37,806 bases of DNA from the NCBI GenBank assembly GCA_020845635.1, contig JADLFI010000050.1:1-37806 (forward strand). The letters run 5' to 3'. Shown one piece after another: positions 9,330 through 18,428 of this stretch (the stretch's first letter is position 1; each line of letters opens with the position of its first letter). Position numbers and translations under genes: made by a program. The notes beneath the pieces are model-generated. The model had not been told where the DNA came from, made no database searches, and worked only from the letters and a program-made list of their open reading frames with translations. Origin of the DNA: Bacteroidia bacterium. Its GTDB lineage: Bacteria; Bacteroidota; Bacteroidia; UBA4408.

Positions 9330-10235
9330 CTATGGATGAGAATCAGATAAAGTTAAATCAGTATTAATTTTTTCGATAACTTTTTTTACATTTTCCATCA
9401 ACCACATAGGAGTTGATGTTGCGCCACAAATGCCAACCGTTTGGGCATCGGTAAACCATTCGGGACTTAATTCAGAAGCCTCTGAAATAAAATATGAGCG
9501 TTCATTTTCTGCTTTACACGTATCAAACAAGGCTTTTCCGTTAGAGCTTTTCTTGCCGCTAACAAAAATAACAACATCATGCTTTAAAGCAAAGTTTCGC
9601 AATTGAGGCTCACGGTTACTTACCTGTCGGCATAAGGTATCGTTAGATTCAAAAAGCATATTTGGGTCGCCACCGGCTTGTTTTATTCTTTTTTCTATCT
9701 GTAGTACAAGATTACTAAAGCCTTTAGTACTTTTTGTAGTTTGCGAAAACAAACGTATTGGTCGTGTATAATCTATTTTATCCAAGTCTTCTTCAGTCAT
9801 TACTACTATGGCTTTGCCTTTAGTTTGACCAACCAATCCGTTAACTTCGGCATGTCCTTCTTTCCCAAAGATTACCAATTGACCACCATCATTCTCTGAG
9901 GTTTCAAAACCTTGACGAACTCTGTTTTGCAGTTTTAACACTACAGGGCACGAGGCATCAACAAGTTCAATATTGTTTTCTGCAGCTATCAAATATGTTG
10001 AGGGAGGTTCGCCATGTGCGCGAATAAGCACCTTTACATCTCTTAATTGACTTAATTGCTCATGCGTAATTATTTCTAATCCTTTTGCTCTTAGTCTATC
10101 CACTTCCATATTATTATGAACAATGTCTCCTAAACAATATAGTTTTCCCCCTCCGGCCAACTCATCTTCTGCCATTTGAATGGCATATACCACTCCAAAG
10201 CAAAAACCTGAATTTGCATCAATATTAACTTCCAT
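9330..10235 (-). CDS. ispH: 4-hydroxy-3-methylbut-2-enyl diphosphate reductase
   Basis: IspH (LytB) catalyses the last step of the MEP isoprenoid pathway, reducing HMBPP to IPP and DMAPP with a [4Fe-4S] cluster. All three cluster cysteines are present: C12 in GFCFGV, C96 in DASCPVV and C202 in NDTLCRQV. The substrate-binding residues H40 (DIVHN), H74 (RAHGEPP), H128 and E130 (GKEGHAEV) and the SSNG motif near 230 are also present. The length of 301 aa is close to the usual size. The gene lies downstream of cmk and an MFS gene on the same strand. The cmk-ispH neighbourhood is familiar in Bacteroidota, with the MFS gene here between them. The cytosolic enzyme is expected to be essential. Confidence 0.97.
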   Translation of the reverse strand: MEVNIDANSGFCFGVVYAIQMAEDELAGGGKLYCLGDIVHNNMEVDRLRAKGLEIITHEQLSQLRDVKVLIRAHGEPPSTYLIAAENNIELVDASCPVVLKLQNRVRQGFETSENDGGQLVIFGKEGHAEVNGLVGQTKGKAIVVMTEEDLDKIDYTRPIRLFSQTTKSTKGFSNLVLQIEKRIKQAGGDPNMLFESNDTLCRQVSNREPQLRNFALKHDVVIFVSGKKSSNGKALFDTCKAENERSYFISEASELSPEWFTDAQTVGICGATSTPMWLMENVKKVIEKINTDLTLSDSHP

Positions 10236-10311
10236 GGTTTAAAAAATTTCCTACAAAAGTAAAGAATTAATTATAATTGATAAAGCAGAAAATACGAAGT
10301 ATTGCCCATGC

Positions 10312-11520
10312 TTAGTTTTTATGCCTTATAAGTCCTTTTCGGGCATACCAAATACCAATAATAACAAAAATAGCAGCTGCGGCAAAGGACACCCCCGGAA
10401 AATATATCCCTTGAGTATTTTTGGTAAATTGATAAAATAAATTGGTCATGATTAGGGGCGAAAGTATGGAGGTTAAGCTGTTTAATGACGTTAACATGCC
10501 CTGCAAATTGCCTTGTTCTTTAGGCGAAACTTGCGATGATATTAAGGCCTGTATAGTTGGAGGGGCAATACCCCCAAGCGAGTATATAAAGGTGTAAGCA
10601 TACATCATCCAGGCTTTATTGGCAAATGAAAACAATGCTAATCCCAAAACATACATAAACAATCCGAAGTATATAGATTTTGACGTGCCTAATTTTTTTT
10701 GTGAAAAACGTATTAAGCCGCCTTGCACTATGGTAATCATTATTCCTACAAAACCCATTGAATAGCCAATTTCTATATCGCTCCATTGGTATAAGAACTT
10801 AGTATAAAATGCCCAAATTGATGGCATAACCTGAGCCGCCATATACAACAGAAACATACTGATAACAAGGGGTTGAATATTTTTATTATTTCTCAGTTGT
10901 ATAAATGTTCTGAAAGGATTGGCATCTTTTATATTGAATGGTCTTCTGTTATCAGGTTTTAGGGTCTCGGGTAAAATAAAGTATCCGTAAATGCAATTAA
11001 TAAATGATAAAACAGCAGCTAACGCAAAAGGCGCACGACTTCCAAACTCGCTGAACAAACCACCTAAAACAGGGCCTATGATGAAACCTAATCCAAAAGC
11101 AGCACCTACCAAACCAAAATTTTGTGCTCTTTTTTCGGGAGGGCTAACATCAGCAATACACGCAAATGCCGTAGAAAAACTTGCCCCGCAAATACCCGCT
11201 ATAACCCTGCCAAGAAAGAACAATGCTAAAGTGTGGGCAAAAGTTAGAAAAAGATAATTGACACCCAAACCAAACAATGATAAAAGAAGTACAGGTCTTC
11301 TTCCAAATCTGTCGCTTAAACTGCCTAACAATGGAGAAAATGCAAATTGCATCAGTGCATAGCCGGTCATCATTATACCGCTGTAGGTGGTGGCTTTGTT
11401 TACGGGTACTTGACCAATCTCGCTAATAATAGTAGCAATTACAGGAATTATAATTCCTATCCCTATACAATCAATAAGAACAGTAATAAAAATAAACGGG
11501 ATAGGATTTCGAACACTCAC
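10312..11520 (-). CDS. MFS drug exporter of the TetA-like (TCR/DHA1) group
   Basis: The 402-residue, 12-helix major facilitator has the DHA1 motif [12 protein letters not shown] (66-76) in the first cytoplasmic loop and the antiporter motif C form [11 protein letters not shown] (144-154) in helix 5. These are typical of proton-coupled drug efflux proteins such as TetA, but no specific substrate can be assigned. The start is a GTG at 11520. A TAA lies immediately upstream in frame and the next ATG would remove the first helix. It follows cmk after only 17 bases, so the two are likely co-transcribed, and ispH follows after 76 bases. Confidence 0.9.
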   Translation of the reverse strand: MSVRNPIPFIFITVLIDCIGIGIIIPVIATIISEIGQVPVNKATTYSGIMMTGYALMQFAFSPLLGSLSDRFGRRPVLLLSLFGLGVNYLFLTFAHTLALFFLGRVIAGICGASFSTAFACIADVSPPEKRAQNFGLVGAAFGLGFIIGPVLGGLFSEFGSRAPFALAAVLSFINCIYGYFILPETLKPDNRRPFNIKDANPFRTFIQLRNNKNIQPLVISMFLLYMAAQVMPSIWAFYTKFLYQWSDIEIGYSMGFVGIMITIVQGGLIRFSQKKLGTSKSIYFGLFMYVLGLALFSFANKAWMMYAYTFIYSLGGIAPPTIQALISSQVSPKEQGNLQGMLTSLNSLTSILSPLIMTNLFYQFTKNTQGIYFPGVSFAAAAIFVIIGIWYARKGLIRHKN

Positions 11521-11537
11521 TTATATGTGCTTTTAAG

Positions 11538-12239
11538 CTATTCTTCCGAAATAAGTTTTAAATCTTCAATAAGCCTTAAAACAAAGTCTAATTGTTGCTG
11601 GGGGTTTAAATCACTATTATCCAAAATAATGGCATCATTTGCTTTTATTAAAGGATTTTCTTTACGGTGAGTATCGTCATAATCTCTCTCTACCAGGTTT
11701 TTTTTAACTTCATCATAAGTTATATGCGTGCCTTTACTCAATAACTCGTCATACCTTCTTTTAACACGTACTTCAATATCGGCAGTCATAAATAATTTTA
11801 AATCTGCATCTGGAAATACCACAGTACCTATATCTCTACCTTCCATCACTATACCTTTGTTTTTACCCATTTGCTTTTGCAAAACAATCATTTTATGACG
11901 TACTTCTTTAATGGCACTTACTTTACTTACATTTTCTGAAACTGCCATTTGCCTGATTTCTTTTTCCACATTTTCATTATTTAAATACACTTCGCTAAAT
12001 TGTAATGCGGCATTGTACTTAAAAGTAATATGTATATTGTCTAATTCGTTTATTACGTCCAAATGATTGATAGGTTCATTATGTTTAATAATATTACAAC
12101 GCATTAAATGCAGTGTGGTACACCTATACATAGCACCTGTATCAACATACTTATATTTTAGTTTAACTGCCAATGCTTTGGCCAGAGTGCTTTTCCCGCA
12201 CGAAGAATAGCCATCAATGGCAATAGTTATCTTTTTCAA
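11538..12239 (-). CDS. cmk: Cytidylate (CMP/dCMP) kinase
   Basis: Cmk phosphorylates CMP and dCMP with ATP in pyrimidine nucleotide metabolism. The 233-residue product has the P-loop GYSSCGKS (10-17) after a first beta strand, the YVDTGAMYR substrate motif, and the family signature EGRDIGTVVFPDADLKLF. RYDELLSKG and DDTHRKENPL, in the lid and substrate region, are also typical. No ATG starts the frame. A TTG at 12237-12239 directly precedes KKITIAIDG and is the best start, since an in-frame stop lies 13 codons upstream. It leads a probable minus-strand operon with the MFS exporter and perhaps ispH. Confidence 0.95.
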   Translation of the reverse strand: MKKITIAIDGYSSCGKSTLAKALAVKLKYKYVDTGAMYRCTTLHLMRCNIIKHNEPINHLDVINELDNIHITFKYNAALQFSEVYLNNENVEKEIRQMAVSENVSKVSAIKEVRHKMIVLQKQMGKNKGIVMEGRDIGTVVFPDADLKLFMTADIEVRVKRRYDELLSKGTHITYDEVKKNLVERDYDDTHRKENPLIKANDAIILDNSDLNPQQQLDFVLRLIEDLKLISEE

Positions 12240-12495
12240 AATAGCAATTTTTTGATTAAATAGTTGTTGTGCAAATTAAGGGAACATTTTTGAAATAGCG
12301 TAAAGAAATTTATTTTATCACACAAACCATATTCTTTTAAAACCAAAGCTAAAGGGGTTGTCAGTAGTATTTCCACTTGCCTCCTTTTAGCTAAAAAACT
12401 CCTAATTCAGGTAACAATTCTAAATTCATTTTATAGGATATAATCACATCGAAAAAATCTTATCATGGGTTAAGATATTAATATACTGTATGAAC

Positions 12496-12503
12496 TATTT
12501 TTG
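12496..12503 (+). promoter_or_regulatory. Candidate -7 element (TATTTTTG) of the pirin gene
   Basis: TATTTTTG fits TAnnTTTG and lies 23 bases before the ATG at 12527. No convincing TTG is seen at the -33 spacing. Further upstream (12347-12392) an imperfect AGCTAAA/TTTAGCT hairpin followed by AAAAAA has no clear owner. Confidence 0.4.
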
Positions 12504-12526
12504 TAAAATATCAGAATATAAGCGAT

Positions 12527-13399
12527 ATGACAACGAAAAAAGTAGAAATGATTTTTAGCCCCAATGCACCACATTTTGTTGGAAATGGGTTTAGAGTACA
12601 TAACTTTATTCCTAGCATTAGCTGTTTAAGTATGCAACGCATGAATCCATTTATTTTAATGGATTATAATTCTAAGTTTTTTTTTGAACCCAGTGTTGAG
12701 CCAAGGGGAGTAGGGGTACATCCACATAGAGGTTTTGAAACTGTAACTATTGCCTATAAAGGAAAAATTGAACATAGAGACAATAGTGGTGGAGGTGGCG
12801 TTATAGGCGAAGGCGATGTACAATGGATGACTGCCGGATCGGGCGTGTTACACAAAGAGTTTCACGAAAAAGAATGGAGTAAGAAAGGTGGAGAATTTCA
12901 AATGGTTCAACTTTGGGTTAACTTACCTTCCAAGGAAAAGAAGAACCCATCCAAATATCAGTCAATTCAAAATAATGATATTCCAAGATTTTATCTTGAA
13001 AATAATAGCGGAGAAATAGAGGTTATTGCAGGTAAGTATAATGGAACTGCCGGGGTAGCGCAAACACATACGCCACTACACCTGTATAATGCCAAACTAA
13101 AAAGAAATGCTGAAGTAACATTTAATTTCCCCGAAAATTATAATACCGCTTTACTGGTCATTGAAGGGGATATTCACATAAATAATGCTGAACAGGCTTC
13201 TAACGATCACTTTGTTTTAATGGCCAATAAAGGTCGTGAGTTTGCTATTAAAGCTCATGCCGATTCAATTATCTTGGTTTTAAGTGGCGAACCCATACAT
13301 GAACCCATAGTGGCTCAAGGTCCTTTTGTAATGAATAGCCGCCAAGAGATAATTCAGGCATACGAAGATTTTCGTTCCGGTAAATTTGGGGCATTATAA
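12527..13399 (+). CDS. Pirin-family bicupin protein
   Basis: The 290-residue protein has the N-terminal cupin metal site of pirins intact: H65 and H67 in GVHPHRGFETVTI, then H109 and E111 in GSGVLHKEFHE. These correspond to the four iron ligands of human pirin. A second, metal-free cupin occupies about 165-285 and contains the usual late motif SGEPIHEPIVAQGPFVMN. Pirins are iron proteins; some bacterial members have quercetin 2,3-dioxygenase activity, but the physiological role is often unclear. It is a single gene with a candidate promoter upstream and pckA 250 bases downstream. Family confidence is very high, activity unknown. Confidence 0.93.
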   Translation: MTTKKVEMIFSPNAPHFVGNGFRVHNFIPSISCLSMQRMNPFILMDYNSKFFFEPSVEPRGVGVHPHRGFETVTIAYKGKIEHRDNSGGGGVIGEGDVQWMTAGSGVLHKEFHEKEWSKKGGEFQMVQLWVNLPSKEKKNPSKYQSIQNNDIPRFYLENNSGEIEVIAGKYNGTAGVAQTHTPLHLYNAKLKRNAEVTFNFPENYNTALLVIEGDIHINNAEQASNDHFVLMANKGREFAIKAHADSIILVLSGEPIHEPIVAQGPFVMNSRQEIIQAYEDFRSGKFGAL

Positions 13400-13606
13400 G
13401 CCTTATTATTGAAAATGTTGGGTTAAAAACTATATTAATGTGATTAGAGATTTGCTCTTAATGATTATTTTGGTAAATAAAGTTGATAAGTTTTTTTGGT
13501 CATAAAATATATCTCTAAGCCCTTATATAGTTGCGTTTAGGGTAATTTGTAATGATTCAAAAGAAGGATTTTAACTAAACTTTCAGGATTTTATTGATAA
13601 AATAAC

Positions 13607-13614
13607 TAAATTTG
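13607..13614 (+). promoter_or_regulatory. Candidate -7 element (TAAATTTG) of pckA
   Basis: TAAATTTG matches TAnnTTTG and lies 38 bases before the pckA ATG. The expected -33 TTG is not obvious. The 253-base gap upstream of pckA holds no other gene. Confidence 0.45.
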
Positions 13615-13652
13615 CCCCCGTTTTTAATATTTTAAACTAAACTAAATAATAA

Positions 13653-15266
13653 ATGAACGAATTTGGGATAAAATCTAAAACGGCTACTATAGCCGATTTA
13701 GGATTGTCAAATGTTTCGGCTGCTTATTGGAACCTAAACCCGGCCGAATTGGTTGAAGAAACCATTTTAAGAGAGGAAGGTTTTTTAACTGACACAGGTG
13801 CGTTAGCCATTGATACCGGTGAGTTTACAGGGCGTTCGCCAAAAGATAAGTTTGTTGTGTATGATGATATTACCAAGGATACTATATGGTGGGGCGATGT
13901 AAACTTTAAATTTGATAGTGCTAATTGGGATATCCTTTACAATAGAGTAACTGCTTACTTGGGAGGCAAAGAAATTTATGTACGCGACAATTATGCATGT
14001 GCAAATCCTGAGTTTCGCATAAATATTCGTACCGTTACCGAGTTTCCGTGGAGCAATCTCTTTGCCGACAATTTGTTTTTACGTCCTACAAAAGAAGAAT
14101 TATTAAATTTTGTACCTGAATGGACTATAATAAATGCTCCGGGATTTAAAGCTACACCTGCTATTGATGGAACCCGTCAGCATAATTTTACAATTATGAA
14201 CTTTTCCAAAAAAATTATTCTTATTGGAGGTTCGGGATATACCGGTGAAATTAAAAAAAGCATTTTTACTTTATTGAACTATACCTTGCCTCACGAAAAA
14301 GGAGTTTTAAGTATGCACTGTTCAGCCAATGTTGGTAAGGAAGGCGACACAGCTATTTTCTTTGGTTTGAGTGGTACCGGTAAAACTACTCTTTCTGCCG
14401 ACCCAAAAAGAGGGTTGATTGGTGATGATGAACACGGATGGAGTGAAAACTCAGTATTTAATTTTGAAGGTGGTTGCTATGCCAAATGCGTTGATTTATC
14501 AAAAGAAAAGGAACCTCAAATTTTTGATGCTGTTAAATTTGGTGCATTACTTGAAAATATTGAGTGTTTTGAAGGAACATCAACCGTTGACTATACCAAA
14601 ACCCCTAAAACAGAAAACACCCGTGTTTCATACCCAATTCATCATATAAGTAATGCTGTTAACCCCTCTATGGGAGGAATACCAAAAAATATTTTCTTCT
14701 TAACCTGTGATGCTTTTGGAGTGTTACCGCCCATTTCAAAATTAACTACCGGGCAAAGTATGTATCATTTTATTAGTGGTTATACTGCTAAAGTGGCTGG
14801 TACAGAAGTAGGCGTTACCGAGCCTCAAACCACTTTTTCAGCATGTTTTGGTAAAGCATTTTTACCTTTACATCCTACCAAGTATGCCGAGCTGTTAGGC
14901 GAAAAATTAAAGCATAATAAGGTAAATGTTTGGTTAGTAAATACCGGTTGGAGCGGTGGAGCATACGGTACAGGAAGTCGTATGAAACTGAGCTATACCC
15001 GAGCACTAATTACTGCTGCCTTAAATGGCGAGTTGGATCATGTAAAATATGATACTTTGCCGGTGTTCGGACTTCAGTTCCCGCTAAGTTGTCCGGGCGT
15101 ACCCGAAGAAATTCTAAACCCTCGTAACACTTGGGCTGATAAAAATGCCTATGATGCAAAAGCTAATGATTTAGGAGCCAAATTTGTAAAGAATTTTGAG
15201 CAATATTTTGAAGCAGCCAACAAAGAAATAAGAGAGGCAGCTCCTAAAATTAATGTAAACGCATAA
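13653..15266 (+). CDS. pckA: ATP-dependent phosphoenolpyruvate carboxykinase
   Basis: PckA converts oxaloacetate and ATP to phosphoenolpyruvate and CO2, the entry step of gluconeogenesis. The 537-residue length is normal for the ATP-type enzyme. Visible signatures are the substrate-site TGRSPKDKF (about 59-68), the kinase-1 P-loop GLSGTGKTTL (about 238-248), the metal-binding GDDEHGW (about 256-262), and the late NTGWSGGAYGTG loop (about 430-441). The P-loop GTGKT form and overall length separate it from the GTP-dependent enzyme. It is a single-gene unit ended by a strong hairpin terminator. Confidence 0.97.
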   Translation: MNEFGIKSKTATIADLGLSNVSAAYWNLNPAELVEETILREEGFLTDTGALAIDTGEFTGRSPKDKFVVYDDITKDTIWWGDVNFKFDSANWDILYNRVTAYLGGKEIYVRDNYACANPEFRINIRTVTEFPWSNLFADNLFLRPTKEELLNFVPEWTIINAPGFKATPAIDGTRQHNFTIMNFSKKIILIGGSGYTGEIKKSIFTLLNYTLPHEKGVLSMHCSANVGKEGDTAIFFGLSGTGKTTLSADPKRGLIGDDEHGWSENSVFNFEGGCYAKCVDLSKEKEPQIFDAVKFGALLENIECFEGTSTVDYTKTPKTENTRVSYPIHHISNAVNPSMGGIPKNIFFLTCDAFGVLPPISKLTTGQSMYHFISGYTAKVAGTEVGVTEPQTTFSACFGKAFLPLHPTKYAELLGEKLKHNKVNVWLVNTGWSGGAYGTGSRMKLSYTRALITAALNGELDHVKYDTLPVFGLQFPLSCPGVPEEILNPRNTWADKNAYDAKANDLGAKFVKNFEQYFEAANKEIREAAPKINVNA

Positions 15267-15289
15267 TTTTTATTCGTAATAAGAAAACG

Positions 15290-15320
15290 CAGCCGGAGTA
15301 CTAATACTTCGGCTGTTTTT
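15290..15320. terminator. Strong, probably bidirectional intrinsic terminator
   Basis: CAGCCGGAGTA (15290-15300) pairs with TACTTCGGCTG (15305-15315) over 11 bp with one G-T pair and a CTAA loop, followed by TTTTTATTTT. An A-rich tract on the left gives a U-rich tail in the other direction. It lies between converging pckA and the asparaginase gene, overlapping the latter's stop, and can serve both. Confidence 0.85.
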
Positions 15321-16287
15321 ATTTTAGGTAAAATTCAGCATCTATTAATTGGTTGCCTATGATGTTGTATTTTGCGTAGTTAAAGCCTTTTTGCAAACAA
15401 AATGCCCCATATTCTCCGGTTTTATTAATAGCAATAAAACCTACTTGAATATCCCGGATATTACTCCTCTTCTTGTTCAATATTCTACTTACTGCTTCTT
15501 TGCACGCTTCGTGTGGGCTGCGGCCTTGCCTCATTAGTTCAACAACAAGATGCGAGCCGGCAATACGTATAACTTCCTCACCATGCCCGGTGGCGGTGGC
15601 TGCACCAACATTGTTATCAACATATAAACCTGCCCCTATAATTGGAGAGTCACCAATACGCCCGTGCATCTTATTGGCTAAGCCACTTGTAGTACACGCA
15701 CCAGATAGGTTACCATGTTGGTCAAGGGCAATCATTCCAATAGTATCGTGATTTTCAATATTAACCTGTGGCTTGTAGTTACTTGTTTTTAACCATTCCT
15801 TCCATTCTTTTTCCGACTCAGGAGTAAGTAAATTTTTCTTCTCAAAACCTTGACTCAAAGCAAAACTCAATGCCCCTTCACCACAAAGCATAACATGGGG
15901 AGTTTTTTCCATTACCGCCCTAGCTACCGATATGGGATGCATAATATGTTCAAGACAAGCCACCGAACCAATATTTAATTCAGAATCCATAATGCAAGCA
16001 TCTAAGGTAACACGCCCATCGCGATCGGGTCTTCCGCCATATCCTACGCTTCTTTCTTGAGGGTCGGCTTCTACTAATTTTACTCCAATTTCTACTGCGT
16101 CAAGAGCAGAGCCTTTATTTGAAATTATGCGCCATGCAATTTCGTTGGCCTTTAATCCAAATTTCCATGTACTTAACACTATAGGCACAGGATTATTATT
16201 CGCTATATTTTTTAAAGAATGGAGAGAAAGTGCAGTGCTTAACATTACACTTTTTTTAATAAAATCTCTTCTATTATTACTGTTCAT
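15319..16287 (-). CDS. Tat-exported N4-(beta-N-acetylglucosaminyl)-L-asparaginase
   Basis: Glycosylasparaginase is an Ntn-hydrolase that cuts the GlcNAc-Asn bond of glycoasparagine left from N-glycoprotein breakdown. The precursor self-cleaves before a Thr. That Thr is in the HDTIGM motif at about residue 180 of the 322-residue product, followed by the conserved GACTTSGLANKMHGRIGDSP and GAATATGHGEE segments. The ATG at 16287 is preferred over one 14 codons upstream, because it starts a twin-arginine signal (NNRRDFIKKS followed by a hydrophobic stretch), implying periplasmic or outer-membrane location. It is a lone gene converging on pckA. Confidence 0.93.
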   Translation of the reverse strand: MNSNNRRDFIKKSVMLSTALSLHSLKNIANNNPVPIVLSTWKFGLKANEIAWRIISNKGSALDAVEIGVKLVEADPQERSVGYGGRPDRDGRVTLDACIMDSELNIGSVACLEHIMHPISVARAVMEKTPHVMLCGEGALSFALSQGFEKKNLLTPESEKEWKEWLKTSNYKPQVNIENHDTIGMIALDQHGNLSGACTTSGLANKMHGRIGDSPIIGAGLYVDNNVGAATATGHGEEVIRIAGSHLVVELMRQGRSPHEACKEAVSRILNKKRSNIRDIQVGFIAINKTGEYGAFCLQKGFNYAKYNIIGNQLIDAEFYLK

Positions 16288-16486
16288 GGTTTGAATTTCT
16301 TTAGCATAAAGATATAAAAAGTAGAACATAAATTATATCCTTTAAAAATATCATAACGATACAGATTTTAACGTGTCAATTTTGTGTTTGTTAAATCGTC
16401 TAAAACCTTTGCTATGAGAGGCTTTTAGCCAATTTGGTTTAACAATAATTAACAGCCTTTTGACACATACTCAATAGATGCGGTTT

Positions 16487-16494
16487 TAAATTTG
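16487..16494 (+). promoter_or_regulatory. Promoter -7 element (TAAATTTG) of the moxR-bat operon
   Basis: TAAATTTG fits TAnnTTTG. A TTTG lies at 16459-16462, at a rather long 24-base spacing. A start of transcription near 16500 places the in-frame ATG at 16492 inside the promoter, so translation should start at 16528. Confidence 0.55.
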
Positions 16495-16527
16495 CATACT
16501 AAGCTATCATCAATAATAATATACTAC

Positions 16528-17526
16528 ATGGAAACAACATCGGTTGATATTAGAGAGTTGAATGAAAAAATTCAACGCGAAAGTGCCTTCATAGACTTAA
16601 TCAATATGGAGATGGATAAAGTAATTGTGGGGCAAAAGTATATGGTAGAACGCTTAATGATTGGTCTTTTGTCAAATGGTCATATTTTATTAGAAGGCGT
16701 TCCGGGCTTAGCAAAAACACTTGCTATTAAATCGTTGTCATCTACCATTCATGCTAACTTCAGTCGTATTCAATTTACGCCTGATTTACTTCCTGCTGAC
16801 GTTATTGGTACTATGATTTATAATCAAAAGAAAGAAGAATTTACCATTAGACAGGGACCTGTCTTTGCTAACTTTATTTTGGCTGATGAGATTAACCGTG
16901 CCCCTGCTAAAGTACAAAGTGCTTTGCTGGAGGCCATGCAAGAACGACAAGTTACCATAGGTGATCAAACATTTAAATTGCCCGAACCATTTTTGGTGTT
17001 GGCTACGCAAAACCCGGTTGAACAGGAAGGAACTTATCCGCTGCCTGAGGCACAAGTGGATAGATTTATGATGAAGATAGTTATAGGTTATCCATCACGT
17101 GAGGACGAGAAAAAAATTATACGTCAAAACGTATTACAAGAATTTCCCAAACCTAATACTGTAATTCAACCTCAGGATATAATTAAAGCACGTGAGGTGG
17201 TAAGAAGTGTTTATATGGATGAAAAAATAGAACAATACATTGTAGATATTGTTTTTGCATCACGTTTCCCTAAGGAGTATAAGTTGAACAAACTAGAGCA
17301 AATGATAAATTTTGGGGCATCGCCACGTGCAAGTATTAATTTGGCTTTAGCAGCAAAAGCTTATGCTTTTATTAAACGTAGAGGTTATGTTATTCCCGAA
17401 GATGTTAGGGCTATATGTGCCGATGTAATGCGCCACCGTTTAGGACTTACTTATGAAGCCGAAGCTGAAAACATCACCTCAGAAGATATTATTAATGAAA
17501 TATTGAATGTGGTAGAAGTACCATAG
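16528..17526 (+). CDS. MoxR-family AAA+ ATPase
   Basis: MoxR ATPases act as chaperone-like partners of VWA-domain proteins. From the ATG at 16528 the product has 332 residues. It shows the Walker A-like EGVPGLAKT, the Walker B ADEINRAPAKVQSALLEAMQ and the sensor-1 motif ATQNPVEQEGTYPLPEAQ, followed by the C-terminal helical lid with SPRAS. It is the first gene of an eight-gene, co-directional operon with the DUF58 gene 31 bases downstream and then the bat genes. This is the classic Bacteroidota order, so it most likely remodels or loads the BatA/BatB complex at the inner membrane. Confidence 0.95.
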   Translation: METTSVDIRELNEKIQRESAFIDLINMEMDKVIVGQKYMVERLMIGLLSNGHILLEGVPGLAKTLAIKSLSSTIHANFSRIQFTPDLLPADVIGTMIYNQKKEEFTIRQGPVFANFILADEINRAPAKVQSALLEAMQERQVTIGDQTFKLPEPFLVLATQNPVEQEGTYPLPEAQVDRFMMKIVIGYPSREDEKKIIRQNVLQEFPKPNTVIQPQDIIKAREVVRSVYMDEKIEQYIVDIVFASRFPKEYKLNKLEQMINFGASPRASINLALAAKAYAFIKRRGYVIPEDVRAICADVMRHRLGLTYEAEAENITSEDIINEILNVVEVP

Positions 17527-17557
17527 TTCCGGTTTACCAATTATACGTATTCGCGCC

Positions 17558-18427
17558 ATGGAATCTTCAGAGCTTATTAAAAAAGTTAGAAAGATTGAAA
17601 TAAAATCACGCGGACTTTCTAATCAGATATTTTCGGGAGAATATCATAGTAAGTTCAAAGGGCAAGGAATGGCTTTTAGTGAAGTAAGAGAATACCAACC
17701 CGGAGATGATATAAGAACCATTGATTGGAATGTTACGGCTCGTTTTAATCATCCTTTCGTAAAAATTTATGAAGAGGAAAGAGAAATGACTGTAATGTTG
17801 CTGGTAGATATTAGCGCATCCGGAAATTTTGGAACAAAAAAGCAACTTAAACAAGATTTATTGACCGAGATTTGTGCGGTATTGGCTTTCTCGGCTATGC
17901 AGAATAACGATAAAATTGGCGTTATCTTTTTTACCGATAAAGTAGAGAAATTTATTCCACCTAAAAAAGGACGCACCCATGTTTTGCGTATTATTAGAGA
18001 GCTAATTGAGTTTAAGCCTAGTCAGCAGGGAACCGATATTTCTGTTGCTTTACGTTATTTTACCAATATGATTAAGAAGCGTTGTACAGCCTTTTTAATC
18101 TCAGACTTTATAGATAATAATTTTGAAGATGCGTTAAAAATAACATCGCGTAAACACGATTTGGTAGCAATTCGTTTATATGATGAAAAAGAAACTGAAA
18201 TACCCGCAGTAGGTTTACTTAATTTGAAAGATGCAGAAACCGGCAAATCTACCTGGGTTGATACTAGCAGTAAAGATTTCAGAGCTTTCTATAAAGCACA
18301 ACAGCTTAAGCGACAGGAAAACCTAGTCAATACATTTCGAAAAAATAATATTGACAATACCTCTATAGCTACCCACCAAAACTATGTAAGACCATTGATA
18401 GAATTGTTTAAAAGAAGAGAGAAATAA
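17558..18427 (+). CDS. DUF58 (VWA-like) protein of the Bat operon
   Basis: The 289-residue protein carries the DUF58 signature GEYHSKFKGQGMAFSEVREY followed by PGDDIRTIDWNVTAR (about 27-60). It then has a VWA-like domain with a DISAS metal-site motif near residue 90. It has no signal peptide or membrane helix and is presumably cytoplasmic. It sits between moxR and the membrane components, 1 base from the next gene. DUF58 proteins regularly accompany MoxR ATPases and are thought to link the ATPase to the membrane VWA proteins. The exact biochemical role is unknown. Confidence 0.93.
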   Translation: MESSELIKKVRKIEIKSRGLSNQIFSGEYHSKFKGQGMAFSEVREYQPGDDIRTIDWNVTARFNHPFVKIYEEEREMTVMLLVDISASGNFGTKKQLKQDLLTEICAVLAFSAMQNNDKIGVIFFTDKVEKFIPPKKGRTHVLRIIRELIEFKPSQQGTDISVALRYFTNMIKKRCTAFLISDFIDNNFEDALKITSRKHDLVAIRLYDEKETEIPAVGLLNLKDAETGKSTWVDTSSKDFRAFYKAQQLKRQENLVNTFRKNNIDNTSIATHQNYVRPLIELFKRREK

Positions 18428-18428
18428 C

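Noticed and set aside
12347-12392. Terminator between cmk and the pirin gene
   Set aside because: AGCTAAA/TTTAGCT arms are short with a 32-base loop, and neither flanking gene ends here; the genes diverge.
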